Below are positions 1 through 6,125 of a stretch of DNA of 56,382 bases, piece after piece. Source of the DNA: an uncultured Collinsella sp. (GTDB lineage Bacteria > Actinomycetota > Coriobacteriia > Coriobacteriales > Coriobacteriaceae). The notes under the pieces were generated by a model. That model had not been told where the DNA came from. It saw only the letters and a list, made by a program, of their open reading frames with translations, and did no database searches. The position numbers were made by a program, and so were the translations under genes. The stretch's first letter is position 1; each line of letters starts with the position of its first letter. The stretch lies in assembly GCA_900541015.1 (NCBI GenBank), contig UQIB01000015.1:1-56382 (forward strand), read 5' to 3'.

Positions 1-1
1 G

Positions 2-856
2 CAGTTCTGGCGGGTGCTGAAACCTGCCGGAAGTCTTTACCTGTTCTGTGGTCATCGCCTGGCATCTGATATCGAAATCATGATGCGTGAACGCTTCAGT
101 GTGCTGAACCATATTATCTGGGCGAAGCCGTCCGGACGCTGGAACGGGTGCAACAAGGAAAGCCTGCGGGCGTATTTCCCCGCCACAGAGCGCATTCTGT
201 TCGCGGAACATTATCAGGGGCCGTATCGTCCGAAAGATGCCGGGTATGCGGCGAAGGGCAGTGCACTGAAACAGCATGTGATGGCCCCGCTGATTTCTTA
301 CTTTCGTGATGCGCGCGCGGCCTTGGGGATAACGGCAAAACAGATTGCAGATGCCACAGGAAAGAAAAACATGGTGTCGCACTGGTTCAGTGCCAGTCAG
401 TGGCAGCTACCGAATGAAAGCGATTATCTGAAATTACAGGCGCTGTTTGCCCGGGTGGCAGAAGAGAAGCATCGGCGTGGTGAACTGGAAAAGCTCCACC
501 ACCAGCTGGTGGATACGTATACCTCACTGAACCGGCAGTATGCGGAGCTGCTGAGTGAATATAAACATCTGCGGCGGTATTTTGGCGTGACGGTGCAGGT
601 GCCGTATACCGATGTGTGGACGCATAAACCGGTGCAGTTCTATCCCGGGAAACATCCGTGCGAAAAACCGGCAGAAATGCTGCAGCAGATAATCAGCGCA
701 AGTAGCCGTCCTGGTGATCTGGTTGCGGATTTTTTCATGGGGTCGGGTTCAACGGTAAAAGCGGCGATGGCACTGGGGCGTCGTGCGATTGGTGTTGAGC
801 TGGAGACCGGACGTTTTGAGCAGACAGTCAGGGAAGTTCAGGATTTAATCGTTTGA
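2..856 (+). CDS. DNA methyltransferase, phage type, 5' end cut by window edge
   Basis: The frame is open from the first bases (Q-F-W-R-V-L-K-P-A-G), so the true start and the catalytic DPPY/NPPY motif lie outside the window. The visible C-terminal part holds the S-adenosylmethionine-binding segment LVADFFMGSGSTVKAAM (F-x-G-x-G motif) followed by RRAIGVELE. Together with the 'HPCEKPAEML' segment just before it, this is typical of adenine/N4-cytosine methyltransferases of the beta order. I recognise the protein type from lambdoid phages of Escherichia coli, where it sits near late-region tRNA genes. Base and codon use (many AAA, CTG, CGT codons, lower GC) differs sharply from everything after 1250. 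The function call is good; its belonging to this chromosome is doubtful because of the junction at about 1128-1144. Confidence 0.85.
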   Translation, partial: QFWRVLKPAGSLYLFCGHRLASDIEIMMRERFSVLNHIIWAKPSGRWNGCNKESLRAYFPATERILFAEHYQGPYRPKDAGYAAKGSALKQHVMAPLISYFRDARAALGITAKQIADATGKKNMVSHWFSASQWQLPNESDYLKLQALFARVAEEKHRRGELEKLHHQLVDTYTSLNRQYAELLSEYKHLRRYFGVTVQVPYTDVWTHKPVQFYPGKHPCEKPAEMLQQIISASSRPGDLVADFFMGSGSTVKAAMALGRRAIGVELETGRFEQTVREVQDLIV

Positions 857-905
857 AACGGATGAGATTGCAGAATTAATTACGCACCATTATTATTCTG
901 CTCCC

Positions 906-981
906 GGCCCTTTAGCTCAGTGGTGAGAGCGAGCGACTCATAATCGCCAGGTCGCTGGTTCAAATCCAGCAAGGGCCACCA
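906..981 (+). tRNA. tRNA with CAT anticodon, probably tRNA-Ile2 reading AUA (ileZ-like)
   Basis: A 76-nt cloverleaf with 7-bp acceptor stem GGCCCTT/AAGGGCC, encoded CCA end (979-981), D-arm GCTC/GAGC, anticodon loop CTCATAA (anticodon CAT at 939-941) and T-arm GCTGG/CCAGC. The next two genes read rare Arg codons, as in the ileZ-argN-argO trio of Stx-type lambdoid phages, so I read this CAT tRNA as the lysidine-modified isoleucine type rather than methionine. The Ile identity is inference from context. Confidence 0.85.
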
Positions 982-988
982 TCACATA

Positions 989-1065
989 CCGCCATTAGCT
1001 CATCAGGATAGAGCGCCAGCCTTCGAAGCTGGTTGCGCGGAGTTCGGGTCCCCGAAGGCGGTCCA
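989..1065 (+). tRNA. tRNA-Arg (anticodon TCG), phage argN-like
   Basis: A 77-nt tRNA with encoded CCA. The anticodon stem is CCAGC/GCTGG and the loop is CTTCGAA, giving anticodon TCG at 1023-1025, which reads CGA. The T-loop is TTCGGGT, with G where A58 is usual, and the acceptor and T stems each contain one mismatch, as is common in phage tRNAs. It is the second member of the phage tRNA trio. Confidence 0.82.
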
Positions 1066-1078
1066 TTATCTGTATCCT

Positions 1079-1155
1079 GCGTTGTTAGCTCAGCCGGACA
1101 GAGCAATTGCCTTCTAAGCAATCGGTCACTGGTTCGAATCCAGTCACCGCTACCA
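1079..1155 (+). tRNA. Chimeric tRNA: phage tRNA-Arg (TCT) 5' part fused to another tRNA's 3' end
   Basis: The 5' acceptor strand is GCGTTGT (1079-1085), the anticodon loop CTTCTAA gives anticodon TCT (1113-1115, reads AGA), and the T-arm ACTGG/CCAGT is intact. The 3' acceptor strand is CACCGCT (1145-1151) instead of the expected ACAACGC, so only one G-T pair out of seven can form. A functional tRNA cannot result. The simplest reading is that the 5' two thirds are phage argO-like and the 3' end belongs to a host tRNA that normally lies upstream of tuf. The crossover lies within the shared T-arm. Confidence 0.85.
1128..1144. other. Probable junction between phage-derived and Collinsella-like sequence
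   Basis: The 17-bp T-arm ACTGGTTCGAATCCAGT is common to many tRNAs. Left of it the acceptor strand, neighbouring tRNAs and methyltransferase are E. coli-phage-like. Right of it the acceptor strand belongs to a different tRNA and the sequence runs directly into a high-GC actinobacterial tuf gene. A short shared word in unrelated tRNAs is a classic point for assembly joins. Confidence 0.75.
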
Positions 1156-1166
1156 TAGGTAACACG

Positions 1167-1231
1167 GTGGCTTCTCAATAGTATGTTGAGAGGCCACTAT
1201 GGTATAAAGGCAAAGTCCCGTCCGGGGACGA
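1167..1231 (+). promoter_or_regulatory. Two hairpins in the tuf 5' leader
   Basis: A 12-bp hairpin (1167-1178 with 1186-1197, one G-T pair) is followed by a short GTCCC/GGGAC hairpin (1217-1231) just before the AGGAGGG ribosome-binding site of tuf. There is no T-run, so these are leader or RNA-processing structures rather than terminators. The tuf promoter itself is not visible and probably lies beyond the junction. Confidence 0.5.
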
Positions 1232-1251
1232 CCTGTTAAGAGGAGGGCTTT

Positions 1252-2442
1252 ATGGCCAAAGAGAAGTTTGAGCGCACTAAGCCGCATGTTAACATCGGCA
1301 CCATTGGTCACGTCGACCACGGCAAGACCACGCTGACCGCTGCCATCACCAAGGTTCTCTCCGAGACCGAGGGCTGCAAGGCTGACTTCACTGCGTTCGA
1401 GAACATCGACAAGGCTCCCGAGGAGCGCGAGCGCGGCATTACGATCTCCGTCTCCCACGTCGAGTACGAGACCGCTGCCCGTCACTACGCTCACGTTGAC
1501 TGCCCGGGCCACGCTGACTACGTCAAGAACATGATCTCCGGTGCTGCTCAGATGGACGGCGCTATCCTGGTCATCGCCGCTACCGACGGCCCCATGGCTC
1601 AGACCCGCGAGCACATCCTGCTCGCCCGTCAGGTCGGCGTTCCCTACATCGTCGTCTTCCTGAACAAGTGCGACATGGTCGACGATGACGAGCTCATCGA
1701 CCTCGTCGAGATGGAGACCCGTGAGCTCCTCTCCGAGTACGATTTCCCCGGCGACGACATCCCCGTCATCCGTGGCTCCGCTCTGGGCGCTCTCGAGGGC
1801 GACGCCAAGTGGATGGACGCCATTCGCGAGCTCATGAAGGCCGTCGACGAGTACATCCCGACGCCTGCTCGTAACAACGACCTCCCGTTCCTGATGGCCG
1901 TTGAGGACGTTATGACCATCTCCGGCCGTGGTACCGTTGCTACCGGCCGTGTCGAGCGCGGTGAGCTCAAGCTCAACGAGCCCGTCGAGATCGTCGGCAT
2001 CAAGGATACCCAGAACACCGTCGTTACCGGTATCGAGATGTTCCGTAAGTCCATGGACTTCTGCGAGGCTGGCGACAACGTCGGTCTGCTGCTCCGCGGC
2101 ATCAAGCGTGAGGACATCGAGCGCGGCCAGGTTCTCTGCAAGCCCGGTTCGGTTACCCCGCACACCAAGTTCACCGGTGAGATCTATGTTCTGACCAAGG
2201 AGGAGGGCGGCCGTCACACCCCGTTCTTCGATGGTTATCGTCCTCAGTTCTACTTCCGTACCACCGACGTTACCGGTACGGTCAAACTCCCCGAGGGCAC
2301 CGAGATGGCTATGCCTGGTGACCACATCACCATCGAGGGCGACCTCATCCACCCGATCGCCATGGAGGAGGGCCTGCGCTTCGCTATCCGCGAGGGTGGC
2401 CACACCGTCGGTTCGGGCATCGTCTCCACGATCATTGAGTAA
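1252..2442 (+). CDS. tuf: Elongation factor Tu
   Basis: EF-Tu is the GTPase that carries aminoacyl-tRNA to the ribosomal A site. The 396-aa product has the usual family length. It starts MAKEKFERTKPHVNIG and contains the G1 P-loop GHVDHGKT, the switch-region RERGITI, the DCPGH G3 motif and the NKCD G4 motif, followed by the two beta-barrel domains ending in GSGIVSTIIE. The ATG follows AGGAGGG at 1241-1247 with good spacing. It is followed by its own terminator and so is transcribed apart from rpmG. Here tuf sits ahead of the secE-nusG block rather than after fusA, which appears 46 kb further on. No oddity in the protein itself. Confidence 0.98.
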   Translation: MAKEKFERTKPHVNIGTIGHVDHGKTTLTAAITKVLSETEGCKADFTAFENIDKAPEERERGITISVSHVEYETAARHYAHVDCPGHADYVKNMISGAAQMDGAILVIAATDGPMAQTREHILLARQVGVPYIVVFLNKCDMVDDDELIDLVEMETRELLSEYDFPGDDIPVIRGSALGALEGDAKWMDAIRELMKAVDEYIPTPARNNDLPFLMAVEDVMTISGRGTVATGRVERGELKLNEPVEIVGIKDTQNTVVTGIEMFRKSMDFCEAGDNVGLLLRGIKREDIERGQVLCKPGSVTPHTKFTGEIYVLTKEEGGRHTPFFDGYRPQFYFRTTDVTGTVKLPEGTEMAMPGDHITIEGDLIHPIAMEEGLRFAIREGGHTVGSGIVSTIIE

Positions 2443-2470
2443 ATTAGCTCTTTGATATAGCTGACTTAGA

Positions 2471-2505
2471 GAACCCGGCACTTATATGGGTGCCGGGTTC
2501 TTTTC
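2471..2505 (+). terminator. Intrinsic terminator after tuf
   Basis: A perfect 10-bp stem GAACCCGGCA/TGCCGGGTTC (2471-2480, 2491-2500) with a 10-nt loop is followed by TTTTCT. It lies 29 bp after the tuf stop codon. Confidence 0.9.
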
Positions 2506-2646
2506 TGCAATGGATATTGAGCCGTTGCTGGTGTCGAGAGGATCGATAATGGTCCTGGATGCACCGTCGATTAGCTCTCGATGGCTTCATTGATGTGTTC
2601 CAAATATGAATGGATCCACCGAGAACCAATTGACTCGAGGTTTTCA

Positions 2647-2676
2647 TTGACAGCACTTACGTGGAGCTGATAAAGT
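2647..2676 (+). promoter_or_regulatory. Promoter candidate for rpmG-tRNA-Trp-secE-nusG
   Basis: A consensus -35 TTGACA (2647-2652) is followed after 16-18 bp by the -10-like TGATAAAGT (2668-2676). It stands about 45 bp before the rpmG start and downstream of the tuf terminator. Confidence 0.6.
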
Positions 2677-2721
2677 AACAACTCGTGCCCGTACGGGGCG
2701 GAAATGAAAGGTTCAGGATAC

Positions 2722-2871
2722 ATGCGTACTCTAGTTACTCTTGCGTGCACTGAGTGCAAGCGCCGCAACTATACGACCACCAAGAACAAGTCGACCATGC
2801 CTGATCGTATGGAGATCAAGAAGTATTGCCCCTGGTGCCGTCACCACACGCTGCACAAAGAGACTCGCTAG
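2722..2871 (+). CDS. rpmG: Large ribosomal subunit protein bL33
   Basis: A 49-aa protein beginning MRTLVTLACTECKRRNY and ending LHKETR, the expected size and sequence for bL33. It carries two CxxC pairs (C9/C12 and C36/C39), so it is the zinc-binding C+ type of L33. The gene lies before tRNA-Trp, secE and nusG, the usual order in Gram-positive bacteria and actinobacteria. The ATG at 2722 follows GAAAGG with suitable spacing. Confidence 0.95.
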   Translation: MRTLVTLACTECKRRNYTTTKNKSTMPDRMEIKKYCPWCRHHTLHKETR

Positions 2872-2884
2872 TCTCTAGTCACAT

Positions 2885-2960
2885 ACGCCAGTAGTTCAAT
2901 TGGTAGAGCATCGGTCTCCAAAACCGAGTGTTGAGGGTTCGAGTCCTTCCTGGCGTGCCA
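2885..2960 (+). tRNA. tRNA-Trp (anticodon CCA)
   Basis: A 76-nt cloverleaf with acceptor ACGCCAG/CTGGCGT, discriminator G, encoded CCA, anticodon stem TCGGT/ACCGA with loop CTCCAAA (anticodon 2918-2920), and T-arm GAGGG/CCTTC. tRNA-Trp between rpmG and secE is a conserved arrangement. Confidence 0.96.
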
Positions 2961-2969
2961 GTCATTATT

Positions 2970-3000
2970 CCGTAAGCTCCCACTTGGGGGCTTACGGTTT
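2970..3000 (+). terminator. Hairpin after tRNA-Trp, weak terminator or attenuator before secE
   Basis: A 12-bp stem (2970-2981 with 2986-2997, one G-T pair) with an ACTT loop is followed by only three T residues. It may mark the 3' end of the tRNA transcript or attenuate read-through into secE, 37 bp downstream. Confidence 0.6.
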
Positions 3001-3036
3001 ACTCATGTATAAGCGCATTGCGCGGAGGTAACCCAA

Positions 3037-3375
3037 ATGGCCAACAAGAAGAACAAGAAGAAGGCTCAGCAGCCGGCACCTGCCAACAGCGCTGCCGCCA
3101 ACTCCAAGGTTGAGGCCAAGAAGGCCGTTGCCAAGAAGAACGAGAAGGCTGCGAAGTCCAAGAAGAACGAGAAGCCTGGTTTCTTCGCCCGCACCAAGAA
3201 GTATTTCGCTTCGGTCAAGTCCGAGATGAAGCGTGTCACGTGGCCCGATAAGAAGGAGCTCGTGAACTACTCGGTCGTCGTCTGCGCTTCTCTGGTCGTC
3301 GTCGGCGTCGTCATCGCTCTGCTCGATGCTGGCTTTGGCGAGGCTCTTGCTCTGTTCTCTGGATTGAGGGGCTAA
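3037..3375 (+). CDS. secE: Preprotein translocase subunit SecE
   Basis: SecE is the small clamp subunit of the SecYEG protein-conducting channel in the inner membrane. The 112-aa product has a lysine/alanine-rich N-terminal extension (residues 1-48), the conserved amphipathic segment VKSEMKRVTWPDKKELVNYS, and one membrane span (about residues 86-104, VVVCASLVVVGVVIALL). This is the single-span actinobacterial/Gram-positive form with an elongated charged head. GGAGGTAA precedes the ATG. The gene is 3 bp from nusG and clearly cotranscribed. Confidence 0.95.
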   Translation: MANKKNKKKAQQPAPANSAAANSKVEAKKAVAKKNEKAAKSKKNEKPGFFARTKKYFASVKSEMKRVTWPDKKELVNYSVVVCASLVVVGVVIALLDAGFGEALALFSGLRG

Positions 3376-3378
3376 ACC

Positions 3379-3915
3379 ATGTCTAAGCGTTGGTACGTCG
3401 TTCACACTTACTCCGGATACGAGAACCGCGTTAAGTCCGATCTCGAGCATCGCATCGAGACCATGGGCATGCAGGACCGTATCTTTGATATCGAGATTCC
3501 TATGGAGCGCGTCACCGAGATTAAAGAGGGTGGCAAGCGTGAGACCAAGGATTCCAAGATCTTCCCGGGTTATGTCCTGGTCCGCATGGAGATGGATGAC
3601 GATGCTTGGACGTGCGTTCGTAACACGCCTGGCGTCACCGGTTTCCTAGGCGGCAACGGCAAGCCCGCTCCGCTTTCCCGCGACGAGTACAACAAGATGA
3701 CTCGTCGTCCCGGTAAGGGCGATTCGCCCAAGCGCACCTCGGTTGATATTCAGGTCGGCACGTCCGTCCGCGTCACCGATGGCCCGCTTACCGACTTTGA
3801 TGGCAAGGTCTCTGAGGTTAACACCGAGGCAGGCAAGCTCAAGGTCACGCTGATGATCTTTGGCCGCGAGACGCCGGTCGAGCTCGACTTTAACCAGGTC
3901 GCCGTCATCGCTTAA
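3379..3915 (+). CDS. nusG: Transcription termination/antitermination factor NusG
   Basis: NusG binds RNA polymerase at the beta-prime clamp and links it to Rho or the ribosome. The 178-aa product has the N-terminal NGN domain (WYVVHTYSGYENRVK at the start, FPGYVLVRMEMDDDAW at about residues 62-77, and the conserved VRNTPGVTGFLG) and the C-terminal KOW domain (about 123-178, GTSVRVTDGPLTDFDGKV). Length and order are standard. It lies directly after secE with a 3-bp gap and about 120 bp before rplK. Confidence 0.97.
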   Translation: MSKRWYVVHTYSGYENRVKSDLEHRIETMGMQDRIFDIEIPMERVTEIKEGGKRETKDSKIFPGYVLVRMEMDDDAWTCVRNTPGVTGFLGGNGKPAPLSRDEYNKMTRRPGKGDSPKRTSVDIQVGTSVRVTDGPLTDFDGKVSEVNTEAGKLKVTLMIFGRETPVELDFNQVAVIA

Positions 3916-4035
3916 GTTTTCGTCCGTTCGCGCGAGCGTGCTTCTTCTGTGACTGCTCATCTCAGGAGTGCTTCTAACACGTGCGTGCTTACGATATAGC
4001 AAGTACTTCACACTCGTGATTCGAAAGGAATGACC

Positions 4036-4464
4036 ATGGCTGAGAAGAAGGTTGCCAACGTCATTAAGCTCCAGATTCCTGCTGGTGCAGCAAACCCCGC
4101 TCCTCCTGTCGGCCCCGCCCTGGGCGCTGCTGGCGTGAACATCATGCAGTTCTGCCAGGCCTTTAACGCCGAGACGCAGGACAAGAAGGGTGACATCATC
4201 CCCGTTGAGATCTCTGTCTACGAGGACAAGTCCTTCTCCTTCATCACCAAGACCCCGCCGGCGGCTCACCTTATCAAGAAGGAGCTGAACCTCAAGTCTG
4301 GTTCCGCTAAGCCCCAGGCTGACAAGGTTGGTCAGCTCTCCCAGGAGCAGCTCACCAAGATCGCCGAGATCAAGATGCCGGACCTCAATGCCAACGACAT
4401 TGACGCCGCCAAGAAGATCATCGCCGGTACCGCCCGTTCCATGGGCGTCACCATCGCTGAGTAG
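4036..4464 (+). CDS. rplK: Large ribosomal subunit protein uL11
   Basis: uL11 forms the base of the GTPase-associated stalk. The product is 142 aa (MAEKKVANVIKLQIPAG...), has the proline-rich switch ANPAPPVGPALG, and ends GTARSMGVTIAE. I chose the ATG at 4036 rather than 4030 because the Shine-Dalgarno sequence GAAAGGA (4023-4029) abuts 4030 but is 6 nt from 4036. Followed by rplA. Confidence 0.96.
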   Translation: MAEKKVANVIKLQIPAGAANPAPPVGPALGAAGVNIMQFCQAFNAETQDKKGDIIPVEISVYEDKSFSFITKTPPAAHLIKKELNLKSGSAKPQADKVGQLSQEQLTKIAEIKMPDLNANDIDAAKKIIAGTARSMGVTIAE

Positions 4465-4478
4465 CGATTTCTTATGGT

Positions 4479-4509
4479 AACGGCGGGTGCTCCGACCGGG
4501 GCGCCCGTT
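4479..4509 (+). promoter_or_regulatory. Hairpin between rplK and rplA
   Basis: A GC-rich inverted repeat (AACGGGCGCC-type arms around GACC) lies in the 117-bp gap before rplA with no T-run. It could be a processing site or an L1-binding control site, since L1 autoregulates the L11 operon in E. coli. The L1 role here is a guess. Confidence 0.35.
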
Positions 4510-4581
4510 AAATGTGTGCAATAGGGCACACGATACGATGTGGGAGGGCTCACGCCCGTTTAACCACAGGAGGTAATGCAC

Positions 4582-5289
4582 ATGGCTAAGCATGGTAAGA
4601 GCTATAACGCCGCTGCCGAGAAGATCGACCGCGCCACGCTCTACACCCCCCTTCAGGCTGCCAAGCTCATCAAGGAGCTCGACACCGCCAAGTTCGACGA
4701 GACCGTCGAGGCTCACTTCCGTCTGGGCATCGATACTCGTAAGGCTGACCAGAACATCCGTGGTTCCATCTCCCTGCCCCACGGCACCGGCAAGACCGTT
4801 CGTGTTGCCGTCTTCGCCGAGGGCGAGAAGGCCCGTGAGGCTGAGGCTGCCGGCGCCGACATCATCGGTTCCGACGAGCTCGTCGCCCAGATTCAGAAGG
4901 GCGAGATCAACTTCGACGCCGCTATCGCTACGCCGAACATGATGGCCAAGGTTGGCCGCATCGGTAAGATCCTTGGTCCCCGTGGCCTCATGCCGAACCC
5001 CAAGCTCGGCACCGTGACCATGGACGTCGCCAAGATGGTCTCCGAGCTCAAGGCTGGCCGCGTTGAGTACCGCGCCGACCGCTACGGCATCTGCCACGTG
5101 CCCCTGGGCAAGAAGTCCTTCTCTGAGCAGCAGCTCGTCGAGAACTACGCTGCCCTGTACACCGAGATCCTGCGCGTCAAGCCCTCTTCTGCTAAGGGCA
5201 AGTACGTCAAGTCCATCTCCGTGTCTTCCACCATGGGCCCTGGCGTCAAGGTCGATCCCGCTGTCCAGCGTGACTTCCTGGCTGAGTAA
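4582..5289 (+). CDS. rplA: Large ribosomal subunit protein uL1
   Basis: uL1 forms the mobile L1 stalk at the E site and often represses its own operon. The 235-aa product (MAKHGKSYN...) contains the family signatures LRLGIDTRKADQNIRGSI-like start of domain I, GRIGKILGPRGLMPNPKLGT and the C-terminal SISVSSTMGPGVKVD. The start at 4582 is preferred over 4576, as AGGAGG (4568-4573) is 8 nt from it. In most bacteria rplJ and rplL follow; here a terminator and 29 kb of other genes intervene. Confidence 0.96.
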   Translation: MAKHGKSYNAAAEKIDRATLYTPLQAAKLIKELDTAKFDETVEAHFRLGIDTRKADQNIRGSISLPHGTGKTVRVAVFAEGEKAREAEAAGADIIGSDELVAQIQKGEINFDAAIATPNMMAKVGRIGKILGPRGLMPNPKLGTVTMDVAKMVSELKAGRVEYRADRYGICHVPLGKKSFSEQQLVENYAALYTEILRVKPSSAKGKYVKSISVSSTMGPGVKVDPAVQRDFLAE

Positions 5290-5325
5290 CTGCTAGTTAC
5301 TGCTTGAGCAAAGCAAGCATTGCTA

Positions 5326-5365
5326 AAGAAACCCGGTTCTGCCTTGCGCAGGACCGGGTTTCTTG
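5326..5365 (+). terminator. Intrinsic terminator after rplA
   Basis: Long imperfect stem AAGAAACCCGGT.../...ACCGGGTTTCTT with a short loop around 5341-5347. It is symmetric enough to work in both directions between rplA and the opposing gene at 5415. Confidence 0.85.
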
Positions 5366-5377
5366 CTATCGCGTCAA

Positions 5378-5416
5378 AACCACCTCAAAGGGGACAGTGT
5401 CCCCTTTGAGGTGGTT
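5378..5416. repeat. 39-bp perfect palindrome, hairpin repeat (family B relative)
   Basis: Nineteen bases (5378-5396) are exactly complementary to 5398-5416 around one central G; the arms contain AACCACCTCAAAGGGGACA. The right end overlaps the stop codon of the minus-strand gene at 5415, so it can serve as its terminator. Related hairpins with AACC.../...GGTT ends and a TGTCCC or TGACCC core occur at 8094, 11172, 45455 and 47406. Confidence 0.8.
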
Positions 5417-6125
5417 ACCAGGGTGTTCTTGCGGTTGAGGACTCGATTGCCTCGTGGCGTTTGAGCTCCCGGCGCATGGTTTGCGAATTGAGCCAGGCTG
5501 CCTGCCAGCCACGGATGGGGTAGCGCGTCTGGTCGAGCTCAAACTGTGTATAGCCGCAGGCGTTGATGATCGTCGTTCCACACACATGCTGACGCTCGCG
5601 CTGAAAATCGCAACCGTAGCTTTGGTGCACATGCCCGTGCACCATGTAGTCGGGATTCCAGGATTCGAGTGCTGTGTTAAAGCACTCGAACCCTCGATGC
5701 GGCAGATCGTCCAGATCACCCATACCGGCGGCGGGTGCATGGGTAAGCAGAATGTCGCACCCGCCGACCATCCTAACCTTACGCGACAGCTTACGCATGC
5801 GCTTGGACATCTCGCGTTCGGTGTACATGTTGGCGCCGTCGCGATAACGCATGGACCCGCCAAGGCCCGCAATGCGAATCCCTCGGTACGTGTACACGCT
5901 GTCTTCTACGCAGATACATCCGCCCGGTGCATGACGTGCGTAGCGGCCATCGTGATTGCCGCGCACGTAGATGAGCGGTTTGTTGATGACCGTGACCAAA
6001 AACTCAAGATAGTCCGGGTCCAGATCGCCAGCGGACAAAATCAGGTCGACTCCCTCAAAGCGTTCCTTGCGAAAGCACTCCCAAAGGCATCGTTCTTCGG
6101 TATCGGCTATGGCAAGGATTTTCAT
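5415..6125 (-). CDS. Metallophosphoesterase (calcineurin-like)
   Basis: A 236-aa cytosolic phosphoesterase. Metal-binding motifs are visible in order: IADTE (D8), SAGDLD (D34), RGNHDGR (N57-H58-D59), LLTHAP and VHGHVHQ. The first motif is D-x-E rather than the common D-x-H, which may change metal preference. No signal peptide or membrane span. Its ATG overlaps the stop of the upstream BMP-domain gene by 4 nt (ATGA), so the two are translationally coupled and likely work together. The substrate is unknown; a small nucleotide or phosphoester would suit a partner with a nucleoside-binding-type domain. The family call is firm, the role is not. Confidence 0.88.
   Translation of the reverse strand: MKILAIADTEERCLWECFRKERFEGVDLILSAGDLDPDYLEFLVTVINKPLIYVRGNHDGRYARHAPGGCICVEDSVYTYRGIRIAGLGGSMRYRDGANMYTEREMSKRMRKLSRKVRMVGGCDILLTHAPAAGMGDLDDLPHRGFECFNTALESWNPDYMVHGHVHQSYGCDFQRERQHVCGTTIINACGYTQFELDQTRYPIRGWQAAWLNSQTMRRELKRHEAIESSTARTPW

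Noticed and set aside
1079..1155. A working tRNA-Arg(TCT) gene
   Set aside because: The acceptor stem cannot form: one G-T pair of seven.
1..1155. Genuine prophage insertion (attL) in the host tRNA
   Set aside because: No integrase, repeat or att duplication is seen, and the phage side ends within a tRNA cluster rather than at an integration site. Kept only as the less likely alternative to an assembly chimera.
1150..2481. Minus-strand open frame of 443 codons opposite tuf
   Set aside because: A shadow of the highly biased tuf gene.
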